Source: JAKLFA01 sp038222225
Lineage (GTDB): Bacteria; Omnitrophota; Gorgyraeia; Zapsychrales; JANLHA01
Reading direction: 5' to 3'
Assembly: GCA_038222225.1 (NCBI GenBank)
Contig: JBBRHV010000030.1
Span: 1 to 22,262 of the forward strand
Length of the DNA stretch: 22,262 bases
The translations under genes were made by a program, and so were the position numbers. This document shows positions 14,555 to 21,650 of this stretch, in pieces. Below the pieces are notes generated by a model. The model was given only the letters and a program-made list of their open reading frames with translations, did not search any database and was not told the origin of the DNA. The stretch's first letter is position 1. Every line of letters begins with the position of its first letter.

Positions 14555-14628
14555 ATTCGCCGCGATAGTGATCGCGGCGAATAAAACCCCCGCGTTTGTA
14601 GTTTTGCTCGAAGGCAAAACTGCGGGGG
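14555..14628. repeat. two long hairpins after the riboswitch terminator
   Basis: A perfect 12-bp inverted repeat, ATTCGCCGCGAT (14555-14566) against 14571-14582, is followed by CCCCCGC/GCGGGGG (14587-14593/14622-14628) enclosing AGTTTTGC/GCAAAACT (14600-14607/14614-14621). They lie in the btuB leader when transcription reads through. The remaining leader to 14761 has no other clear structure. Confidence 0.8.
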
Positions 14629-14761
14629 AAGAGGGAGAGAGGGTGATCGCGGCAAAACGGTTGAGTGGTTAAGCAGTTAAACAACTCAACTCAATCAGCA
14701 ACTCAACCCCCGTAGTCCTTTGCGAAAATAGGCGCCTTTAAAAATGAGAAAGGGATTGTAT

Positions 14762-16825
14762 ATGAATAATGTTTTGAATGTGTGCGCGGTTTATAAAGGC
14801 AACAGTCATTTTTATAGAAAGGGGGCTGTTGCCTTTATTTTTATTCTAGTTATTTTTATGGCCGGGTTGGACTTTTCAGTCTGGGCCGCCGAGGAGAAGG
14901 TGGACCTGGACCGCATTGTGGTCACGGCCAGCCGCCTGGCCCAGATGGATTATCATTTGACCTCCGATGTTTCGGTCATTACTTCCGAAGATATCGAAAC
15001 GAGCAGCGCCCATAATGTGGCCGGCCTTCTGCAGGAACGTATGGGGCTCAATGTGTATGATAAAAGTTCCGCGAAAACATCCATGGTGGATATCCGCGGG
15101 TTCAATGATACCGCGGCGATGAATGTTCTGGTTTTGGTCAACGGCCGTAAGGTCAACTCCATTGACCTTTCGGGCGCGGATTATCTGCAGGTGCCTTTGG
15201 AGACCATTGAACGCATTGAAGTGGTTCGCGGGGCAGCGTCGGTTCTCTACGGGGATAATGCCGTGGGCGGTGTGGTGAATATCATTACCAAAGAAGGCAA
15301 GGGACCGTTGAAGGTCCGTTTGGGTTCGGAGTACGGCAGCTTTGACCAAAGGCGCGCCGACACCGAGATGTCCGGCAGCCGCAACGATTTTTCCTATTAC
15401 CTGTATTCGTCCTATGCCGATGCTCAAGGGTACCGTTCCAACAGCGATGTCTTAAGCAAGGATTATGACGGGCGTCTGGGCTGGATCCTGACCGATCTTC
15501 TCAAAGCTGAACTGATGACCTCCTGGCATGAAGATGATTACGGCCTTCCGGGCGGCTTAAACGATACGGAACTTCAGACGCTCGGACGTCGGGGTTCGGC
15601 GGATGATCAGGACTTCGGGTCTACCAAAGACCGCAATGTGCACCTGCGGCTGGATACGACCCCCTGGCCGGAAGATCTGGATTTGGGGCATTTGGTGTTT
15701 GATCTTTCTTACCGCAACCGTGATACCTACGCGGAGTTTGCCGCCTATGATTTTGGGACCAAGCGCATGATTGATACCCTGGGCCTGAATAGCAAGTACA
15801 CCTTTAATCAGGAGGTTCTGGGCCATGAGGTCAGTTTTGTTACCGGAACGGATTTTTATGATGTGGATAATGACATCTGGGGCAGTGGTTCTAACAGCGA
15901 TGACATGACCATCAGCAAAAAAGAATTCGGCGCTTATGTGTTCGGTGAATTTGAGGTTTTGACCGATTCTTTTGTCAACGCCGGCACGCGCTACCAGCGC
16001 GCCGATTACACCTTTGATCAGCGCAACGGGACTCCCAATTATGAAAAGCAAACGGCTGATGAACAGGTTTCGATGCTGGGGTTTAAGCATGAGTACGCGC
16101 CGGGCTCAAACATTTACGCCAGTGTCGAGCAGACCTTCCGGTTTTTGGCCACCGATGAATGGTATGACACCTGGACGGGTTTGAATACCGGCCTCAAACA
16201 GCAGCAGGGGATTCAGTATGAGGTTGGGTTAAAACATAATTTTAAAGATACGACCACTTTTGGGATCACGCCGTACTGGATCGAGATTGACGACGAGATC
16301 TTTTTCGATCCGAAATCCGGAGGAGGCTATGGCAGCAACAGCAATTATGATACAACCCGCCGTCTGGGGATCGAACTCGAGCAACGGACTGACCTTCTGA
16401 AGATCGTGGAGGTGGATGCTTTGAGTCGCTGGGAATTTTTTACAAGTTATACTTATCAGGAGCCGGAATTTTTGAACGGCCCTAATGACGGAAAACAGAT
16501 CCCTATGGTCCCCAACAATCAATGGACGGCCGGGACCTCCTGCGGGTTTTGGGATGTGTATGATATTTCGGCAACCGCGCGTTATGCGGGCTCCCGTTTT
16601 GCCATCAATGACACCCTGAATGAAACCGCCAAGGTGAAAGACAATATCGTGCTGGACACCAAGCTGGCTTACCGCCGCACGAATTATCAAGTTTATCTGG
16701 CGGTGGACAATGTTTTGAACGAGAAATATTTTTCCTATGTGAGCAAGGCGGTGGGAAGTTTAACAAAGGATTATTATCCGGCGTCTGAGCGCACCTTCCG
16801 GGTGGGGGCGAGTGTGACGTTTTAA
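14762..16825 (+). CDS. btuB: TonB-dependent outer-membrane receptor, BtuB-like (corrinoid uptake)
   Basis: A 687-aa outer-membrane receptor. The signal peptide runs to about VWAA|EE (residues 20-43). The TonB box is DRIVVTASR just after it. The plug domain has SDVSVITSEDIE, GLLQERMGLNV, MVDIRGFNDT, VLVNGRKVN, IERIEVVRGAASVLYGDNAVGGVVNIIT, written here as short pieces of one stretch. The rest is a 22-strand-type barrel rich in aromatic and alternating residues, and ends VGASVTF with the terminal Phe used for barrel assembly. The B12 riboswitch upstream points to cobalamin or another corrinoid as the substrate. ATG 14762 is preferred to 14744 because GAGAAAGGG (14746-14754) lies seven bases upstream, while 14744 has no SD. 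No btuCDF genes are in the window. Confidence 0.88.
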   Translation: MNNVLNVCAVYKGNSHFYRKGAVAFIFILVIFMAGLDFSVWAAEEKVDLDRIVVTASRLAQMDYHLTSDVSVITSEDIETSSAHNVAGLLQERMGLNVYDKSSAKTSMVDIRGFNDTAAMNVLVLVNGRKVNSIDLSGADYLQVPLETIERIEVVRGAASVLYGDNAVGGVVNIITKEGKGPLKVRLGSEYGSFDQRRADTEMSGSRNDFSYYLYSSYADAQGYRSNSDVLSKDYDGRLGWILTDLLKAELMTSWHEDDYGLPGGLNDTELQTLGRRGSADDQDFGSTKDRNVHLRLDTTPWPEDLDLGHLVFDLSYRNRDTYAEFAAYDFGTKRMIDTLGLNSKYTFNQEVLGHEVSFVTGTDFYDVDNDIWGSGSNSDDMTISKKEFGAYVFGEFEVLTDSFVNAGTRYQRADYTFDQRNGTPNYEKQTADEQVSMLGFKHEYAPGSNIYASVEQTFRFLATDEWYDTWTGLNTGLKQQQGIQYEVGLKHNFKDTTTFGITPYWIEIDDEIFFDPKSGGGYGSNSNYDTTRRLGIELEQRTDLLKIVEVDALSRWEFFTSYTYQEPEFLNGPNDGKQIPMVPNNQWTAGTSCGFWDVYDISATARYAGSRFAINDTLNETAKVKDNIVLDTKLAYRRTNYQVYLAVDNVLNEKYFSYVSKAVGSLTKDYYPASERTFRVGASVTF

Positions 16826-16894
16826 AAGATAGGAAGAGGCACTACGGCACGGCAGCATTGCGGTATTGCGGCACGAGAAGGGGCCTGGCCATTT

Positions 16895-16924
16895 CAACCT
16901 ACGAAGTTATAACTTCGTAGGTTG
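16895..16924. repeat. 30-bp perfect palindrome, dispersed repeat copy 2
   Basis: CAACCTACGAAGTTA (16895-16909) followed directly by its exact reverse complement (16910-16924). Flanks TGGCCATTT and TTTGGG are shared with copy 3, 118 bases downstream. Confidence 0.93.
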
Positions 16925-17012
16925 TTTGGGCGTGTCCCAGTGTCGCAGTATCAAGCGTCCTCGATTTGTTTCTTTTTCCCTTCTTTTTTCTTTTTTTTCG
17001 TTGTGGCCATTT

Positions 17013-17042
17013 CAACCTACGAAGTTGTAACTTCGTAGGTTG
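17013..17042. repeat. 30-bp near-perfect palindrome, dispersed repeat copy 3
   Basis: CAACCTACGAAGTT (17013-17026), GT, then the reverse complement arm AACTTCGTAGGTTG (17029-17042). Preceded by TGGCCATTT. Between copies 2 and 3 lies a polypyrimidine tract (about 16966-17000). Confidence 0.93.
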
Positions 17043-17048
17043 TTTTGG

Positions 17049-17091
17049 CTTTCCATTTTCCATTTTCCATTCTCCTTTTTCTGTGTACAAT
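17049..17091 (+). promoter_or_regulatory. TTTTCCA repeat and candidate promoter of the flavoprotein gene
   Basis: Units CTTTCCA, TTTTCCA, TTTTCCA and TTCTCCT (17049-17076) are followed by a -10 element, TACAAT (17086-17091), in the context TGTACAATA also seen before ptsP. There is no good -35; a repeat unit occupies that position. Confidence 0.4.
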
Positions 17092-17127
17092 AGAATACGT
17101 TAGAGATTTGTAAAAAAGGAGAGGCCC

Positions 17128-18702
17128 GTGAGCGATCCATTGGATTTATTTTTTGAAGATATGATTAGCCTTTTGGGAGAGAGCCATGTCTGCCGGGATC
17201 CTGAAACGCTCTCAGCACTTTTGTCCAACACCTTAGGGGTCAAGCGCGAGGTTTTAGGCTGTCTGTATCCGTCGATGCTGGAAGAAGTCCGCGATATTGT
17301 CCGTAAAGCCAATCAGCATAAAATTCCTTTATATCCATTCAGCCGCGGCCAGAATTTCGGCTACGGCGGCTGTGTCCCGCCGATCAACGGGGTGATGCTG
17401 GTCAGTTTGGAACGCATGAACGCGATTCGCGAGCTCAATGAGCGTCATGGATATGTGGTGATCGAGCCCGGCGTATCGCAAAAACAATTGTATGATTTTC
17501 TGATCGAAAAGGATGTGCCGTTCTGGATGGATACCACCGGCGCCGGATTGGAATCAAGCATCATCGGCAACACCCTGGAAGGTGGTTTCGGCCACACGCC
17601 TAAGGGCAACCGCCGCGCGCATTTCACCGATGTGGAAATGGTTTTAGGCAGCGGTCAGGTCTTCAAAACCGGGGCCTTTCCTGGATTGGGGCCGGATTTA
17701 AGCGGCATCGCCGTTCAGTCCAATTTCGGGATTGTGACCGCGATGCGCATTTCTTTGGTCCCGAAACCGGAGTGCTTTGAGTCCTTTATCGTGAGCGTCC
17801 GGGAAAATGCGAATCTTGAAAAGGTGATCGATGTTTTAAATATTCTGGCGCTGCAGGGAGTGCTCTTGAATCTTTCACATGTGGTCAACGCGCTGCGTTC
17901 GTTTATGCTTCTCAATACCTGCCCGTCGGAATTTAAAGACAAACTGATGAGCAACGCAGAGGCGGTCGAGCTCTTGAAGACCCCGATGATCAGCGCCGGG
18001 GAGTGGTCTGTGATGGGAGGGCTTTACGGCTCCAAACTGGAAATGGCGGCCCAGAAAAAATTGATCCAGCTGGCGTTTCATACGATCGGCCGGGTCGAGT
18101 TTTTTGATGACGCCCGGCTGGAAAAGATGCAGAAATTATGCCGGTCGCCGTTCAAGCGCGCGCTGGCGTCTTTCAAAAAACTGGAGGACAACATTGAATC
18201 CTATCAGCAACTGCACGGCCTGATGAAAGGCGTGCCGACCGACCATTTGACCCAGCGCATGGGTTGGCGGGTCGATGAGTTTGCGGATATCGGCCTGATC
18301 TGGTTTGCGCCCACGCTTCCGGCCGAAGGAGACAGAGTTCGGCGCATGGTCCAATTGGCCCAGGAGATCTTTGATCAATATCATTTTGAGATGCCGGTCA
18401 CCATCACCCTGATCCGGCCGGAGCAGATCGTGGGGATCTTCAGTATTCACTTTGACCGCCGGGATGATGAACAGACCCGGCGCGCCCATCAATTGTACGA
18501 AGAACTCAAAATGACTTTCAAGCGGGAGGGGATCGAACTTTACCGTTCATCAGTCCTGAATATGGCCAAGCTCACCTACGGAGACGCTGGAAAAAAGAGA
18601 GTTCTCAAAACTCTAAAGCGGGCGCTTGATCCTAATGATATCATTGCTCCGGGCCGTTACGGGATTACATCATCCATTGAAGAAGAGGACATTTTGAAAT
18701 AA
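17128..18702 (+). CDS. FAD-dependent oxidoreductase of the vanillyl-alcohol-oxidase / p-cresol methylhydroxylase family
   Basis: A 524-aa flavoprotein. The PCMH-type FAD domain is at about 45-215, with YPFSRGQNFGYGG (69-81), YVVIEPGVSQKQLYDFL (109-125) and SSIIGNTLEGGFGHTP (143-158). A substrate-cap domain follows, and the family end signature DPNDIIAPGRYGI is near the C-terminus. Characterised relatives oxidise para-substituted phenols such as 4-cresol, vanillyl alcohol or eugenol. The length matches 4-cresol dehydrogenase flavoprotein subunits, whose cytochrome c partner is not in this window. The residue that would bind FAD covalently cannot be assigned by eye. Start GTG 17128 is supported by AAAAAGGAGAGG just upstream; no in-frame ATG gives the full domain. 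Confidence 0.82.
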   Translation: MSDPLDLFFEDMISLLGESHVCRDPETLSALLSNTLGVKREVLGCLYPSMLEEVRDIVRKANQHKIPLYPFSRGQNFGYGGCVPPINGVMLVSLERMNAIRELNERHGYVVIEPGVSQKQLYDFLIEKDVPFWMDTTGAGLESSIIGNTLEGGFGHTPKGNRRAHFTDVEMVLGSGQVFKTGAFPGLGPDLSGIAVQSNFGIVTAMRISLVPKPECFESFIVSVRENANLEKVIDVLNILALQGVLLNLSHVVNALRSFMLLNTCPSEFKDKLMSNAEAVELLKTPMISAGEWSVMGGLYGSKLEMAAQKKLIQLAFHTIGRVEFFDDARLEKMQKLCRSPFKRALASFKKLEDNIESYQQLHGLMKGVPTDHLTQRMGWRVDEFADIGLIWFAPTLPAEGDRVRRMVQLAQEIFDQYHFEMPVTITLIRPEQIVGIFSIHFDRRDDEQTRRAHQLYEELKMTFKREGIELYRSSVLNMAKLTYGDAGKKRVLKTLKRALDPNDIIAPGRYGITSSIEEEDILK

Positions 18703-18778
18703 GGCTTAAGGGGAAATCTTTGAGGGTAGGCACAGACGAGAAGATGGGAGATAGGAGCACCAGGAGGGCTCTCGGTTC

Positions 18779-19273
18779 ATGCATAAGCGGGGATTTACTC
18801 TTTTAGAATTGATCATCGTGATTATTGTTATTGCGGTCTTGGCGTCCATTGCTTTGCCGAAACTTTTCCAAGCGGTTGAATCCACTCGAGCTGTTGAGGC
18901 GTTGGCGTCAATCGCGAGCCTGCGGCGGTCTATGGAAACATGTTCTTTGATGTCAGGGGAAAATTATACGGATTGTCACTTAAATTGGTGTAGCAAGCCG
19001 GACACGCTTGTGGCAGAGGATCCCAGCCGGTCTCCCGGGGCGCATTTTACTTATATTGCGTATCCATATGATTCGGGGCGATACGGAGTGGCAGCATACC
19101 GCAGTATAAAGGACGGGGGCAATGGCTGCAGTTTTATTTTCTATGAATCATCTTCGGGGTGTATTTGCGGAACCGGGCCATTTCGGGCCAGATCAACCGC
19201 AGCTTGTGCGGGGGGGTGTATGGATAATTGCGGCGGCTCGGGTTATGTTCTTCCGGGACAAAGATGTCTCTAG
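18779..19273 (+). CDS. type IV pilin / type II secretion pseudopilin-like protein, Cys-rich
   Basis: A 164-aa prepilin. The leader MHKRG ends in Gly5, followed by F6TLLE10 and a long hydrophobic helix (to about residue 27), so a PilD-type peptidase would cut before F6 and methylate it; E10 is the conserved +5 Glu. The globular domain carries ten cysteines, including CIC, CAGGC and DNC, suggesting several disulfides. AGGAGG (18762-18767) precedes the ATG with a rather long 11-base spacer. It follows the flavoprotein gene by 76 bases and faces a second prepilin on the other strand. No assembly ATPase or secretin is present in the window. Confidence 0.88.
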   Translation: MHKRGFTLLELIIVIIVIAVLASIALPKLFQAVESTRAVEALASIASLRRSMETCSLMSGENYTDCHLNWCSKPDTLVAEDPSRSPGAHFTYIAYPYDSGRYGVAAYRSIKDGGNGCSFIFYESSSGCICGTGPFRARSTAACAGGCMDNCGGSGYVLPGQRCL

Positions 19274-19290
19274 CCGTAATAGAAGAATAA

Positions 19291-19318
19291 AATAGAGGGG
19301 ACAGTGTCGGTCCCTATT
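19291..19318. terminator. candidate bidirectional terminator between convergent pilin genes
   Basis: AATA...GGGAC (19291-19302) pairs with GTCCC-TATT (19310-19318) around a short loop, with a three-base bulge and A/T-rich sequence on both sides. It sits in the 46-base gap between the two convergent genes. Confidence 0.5.
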
Positions 19319-19319
19319 A

Positions 19320-19787
19320 TTATGTGCAGGCGGGAAACCTGCCGTCATATCTGCCGTAACCGCAGGTGGTAATGCCCGTAGGTCTGTAATAGATCAAAAA
19401 TATATTGTCAGTAGGGCAGCCTGAACACTCATAACTATTGCGCCAAACATAGAGATAGTAAGTATCCGCGGACACCCCCACCACCTGATATCCAAAGTGG
19501 GCATTGGGAGAGCAGGCGGGATCTTTAATATCCAGAGCTGACCAGTCAGTAGTACCGCAAACGCCTTGTCCATATGCAGGTCCGACGCTGAGTCCTGAGT
19601 AGGACCCGTTATTCATCAGATTGTAACGTTCCATGGAAGAACGGATGGAACTGACTGACGCCCAGGCTTCCGCAAGACGGGAATCTTCGACCGCGGCAAA
19701 AAGACGGGGCAAGGCCAGACTGGCCAGGACCCCGACAATGATAATGACAATAATGATTTCCAGAAGCGTAAAACCGCGATTTTTCAT
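19320..19787 (-). CDS. type IV pilin / pseudopilin-like protein
   Basis: A 155-aa prepilin with leader MKNRG, then F6TLLE10 and a hydrophobic helix (IIIVIIIVGVLASLALPRLF). The first 45 residues closely parallel the convergent pilin at 18779 (LASxALPxLFxAVExSRxxEAxAS), while the C-terminal domains differ. The globular part has six cysteines (GVCG, PACS, ECSGC, TTCG, PACT) and is rich in Tyr, Gly and Ser. AAAAAGGA precedes the start on the minus strand. Its own promoter lies at 19860-19888. It is probably a minor pilin or an adhesive or DNA-binding filament component; the role cannot be fixed from sequence. Confidence 0.9.
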   Translation of the reverse strand: MKNRGFTLLEIIIVIIIVGVLASLALPRLFAAVEDSRLAEAWASVSSIRSSMERYNLMNNGSYSGLSVGPAYGQGVCGTTDWSALDIKDPACSPNAHFGYQVVGVSADTYYLYVWRNSYECSGCPTDNIFLIYYRPTGITTCGYGRYDGRFPACT

Positions 19788-19859
19788 AAAGCTATCCTTT
19801 TTAATTTAATAAACAAGCGTGATGTTTTTTTCTCTCGTCGCAGTACTTCTCTTATTTAT

Positions 19860-19888
19860 ATTATACTTAAGTTTAAAGAGACGGTCTA
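19860..19888 (-). promoter_or_regulatory. promoter of the minus-strand pilin
   Basis: Read on the minus strand: TAGACC (19888-19883), 17-base spacer, TATAAT (19865-19860). It lies in the 129-base gap between the GT-C-like gene and the pilin, so the pilin is transcribed separately. Confidence 0.55.
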
Positions 19889-19916
19889 GCTTTAGTAAAT
19901 AAAAAAGAGGTTCGGT

Positions 19917-21650
19917 TTAGTGATTTCTAAAATTTTTATCCAGCAGCGGGCCCGCGATTTTTATCTCTTTGATTTTTTCTTGTGCCCGCGCGCTCCATAA
20001 CGGGTCTTGCGCTAATTGTTCCCAGATCTTTAAGGCCTCCTGAAAATTGAAATTCTCTTCTTCAAACCTGGCCCGCAGGCTCAATAAAAGATTCCTGGAT
20101 GTTGTGCCGGCCGGCACGGATGGAAAGATGGCTTGATACGCTTCATTGAATTCGGAGGGCATCATGGATTTTTCCAGCTGCATTGTTAAAAGGATTTTTT
20201 GATGATCAGTCAGGTTGTCCCAGGACTTGTATTGCTGCCGAAGGGCGGCCGTGTCAGCGGAATGGAACCAGGCTTTCTGGCTTTCCATTTCCCAGGTCTG
20301 GATGTCGGTTTCTTTCTGAAGAATTTGAATGGGGTGATTCGCCCACAGCAGGGTGATCAGCGCGATCAGGATAACAGCGGCCGATGTTTTATATTTCTTC
20401 TCCTTAAAGACCGTCAGCAGCTGATCAATTCCGAAACCGGCGTACAGGCATAAAAGCGGCACCAGCGGCATGCGGTAGCGCGAACAGATAAAGATCGACA
20501 GGATCATCACCAGCAGAAAAAGAACCGCAAGAAGCAGGAGTTTTCCTCCCCGGTGATGTCTGAAAAAAACCAGGGCGATACCGCCGGCCGCCAAAGACAG
20601 CAGGACCGCGAAGTTTAAGCGGGGATAATATTTCAAATGAGAGTGTTTTTCATAATAATAGACACTGGAAATATTATGCGTCTCATAATTATTCGTCAGA
20701 TAAGAAAGTTTCTTGAGTATGAGGTCAGGCCAGCTGTCCTGGGTTTGCCGGTAAGACTCGAAGGTCTTTTTGATCCAGTACCGATTTAAATGATCCCGGC
20801 TTCCGGTTTCTGCGTACGCCTGAAGAATGGTATCTTTGGCGAGGCCTTCTGAGGTGGAAGGAATGCCTGGGATACTGTCCATCAGGCCGATCGATCCGGC
20901 GCGGTTGCCGATATAAAAGTGAACGCCGAATTTATGGGAATAGCCGTCGGCGCTGTGGAACTGGTAAAAGCACAAAGCCGCCAGGATCACGAACACAATG
21001 TTGGCTGCTTTCAGCGCGGGTTTTTGCCATTGTTTAAGATGAATGATGCAGCCAACGATGGTCGGGATGATCAGAAACCAGTAAAAGATCCGCGACAAAC
21101 ATAACAGCAGGGAAAAGATCAGGAATAAGCCGTAGAGAAATGTTTTTTGTTTTTTGACATACATCACGTATAGCGACAGCGTCATGATCAGCAAACATTG
21201 CGATAACGCGGTTCCGTCAATGATCGCGTCATAAAAAAAGTTCATGCGGTAATAGATCAGCAGAATTCCGGCCAAAAGCCCGCTGTGCCACCCGAAGAGC
21301 AGGCCTCCGGCTACGGACAAAAAAATAACGCTGATCATGCTGAGCGCAAAAAAAGCCATGTACAGGGAGAAGGGGTTCGTTCCGAAGACATGATAGACGA
21401 AGCGGACAAAATGGACCGTGATCAAATTTACGGGCGTTTGGATGCTTAAAGGATGCGCGGCGTTGAGGTTTTGGGCCATCAGGTCATAGATAAACTGATC
21501 TGTGCCGGGTAAGGCCAGATTCAGGAGGGGATGATGGCCCACTTCCCAGACATAGGCCAGCCGCAAAAGGATTCCCAGCAGGGCCAGGGCCAGCAGCAGC
21601 CCGGTGGCTGACGGAACGCGTTTTTTGAGAAGCGAGGGTATGGGCATCAT
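19917..21650 (-). CDS. polytopic membrane protein, GT-C / ArnT-PMT-like glycosyltransferase
   Basis: A 577-aa protein with roughly ten or more hydrophobic segments up to about residue 435, then a soluble C-terminal domain of about 140 residues. After the first membrane segment (about 15-35) comes a periplasmic loop with PGTDQFIYDLMAQN; an acidic residue here (D51) is where GT-C enzymes keep the catalytic Asp. Such enzymes move a sugar from a polyprenyl-phosphate carrier to lipid, glycan or protein on the outer face of the cytoplasmic membrane. The C-terminal helices (EALKIWEQLAQDP) look TPR-like. The start codon overlaps the stop of the upstream GT2 gene by four bases (ATGA), so the two are translationally coupled and probably work in series. 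The family assignment rests on topology and context and is moderate. Confidence 0.68.
   Translation of the reverse strand: MMPIPSLLKKRVPSATGLLLALALLGILLRLAYVWEVGHHPLLNLALPGTDQFIYDLMAQNLNAAHPLSIQTPVNLITVHFVRFVYHVFGTNPFSLYMAFFALSMISVIFLSVAGGLLFGWHSGLLAGILLIYYRMNFFYDAIIDGTALSQCLLIMTLSLYVMYVKKQKTFLYGLFLIFSLLLCLSRIFYWFLIIPTIVGCIIHLKQWQKPALKAANIVFVILAALCFYQFHSADGYSHKFGVHFYIGNRAGSIGLMDSIPGIPSTSEGLAKDTILQAYAETGSRDHLNRYWIKKTFESYRQTQDSWPDLILKKLSYLTNNYETHNISSVYYYEKHSHLKYYPRLNFAVLLSLAAGGIALVFFRHHRGGKLLLLAVLFLLVMILSIFICSRYRMPLVPLLCLYAGFGIDQLLTVFKEKKYKTSAAVILIALITLLWANHPIQILQKETDIQTWEMESQKAWFHSADTAALRQQYKSWDNLTDHQKILLTMQLEKSMMPSEFNEAYQAIFPSVPAGTTSRNLLLSLRARFEEENFNFQEALKIWEQLAQDPLWSARAQEKIKEIKIAGPLLDKNFRNH

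Noticed and set aside
16895..17042. loxP-like sequence (TACGAAGTTAT / ATAACTTCGTA) in the palindromic repeats
   Set aside because: The 11-base match is in back-to-back orientation, without the 8-bp spacer between arms that Cre needs, and no Cre-like gene is present. Treated as a coincidence within a native repeat.
16899..17090. 63-aa Lys-rich minus-strand ORF
   Set aside because: It is a translation of the polypyrimidine tract and palindromic repeats.
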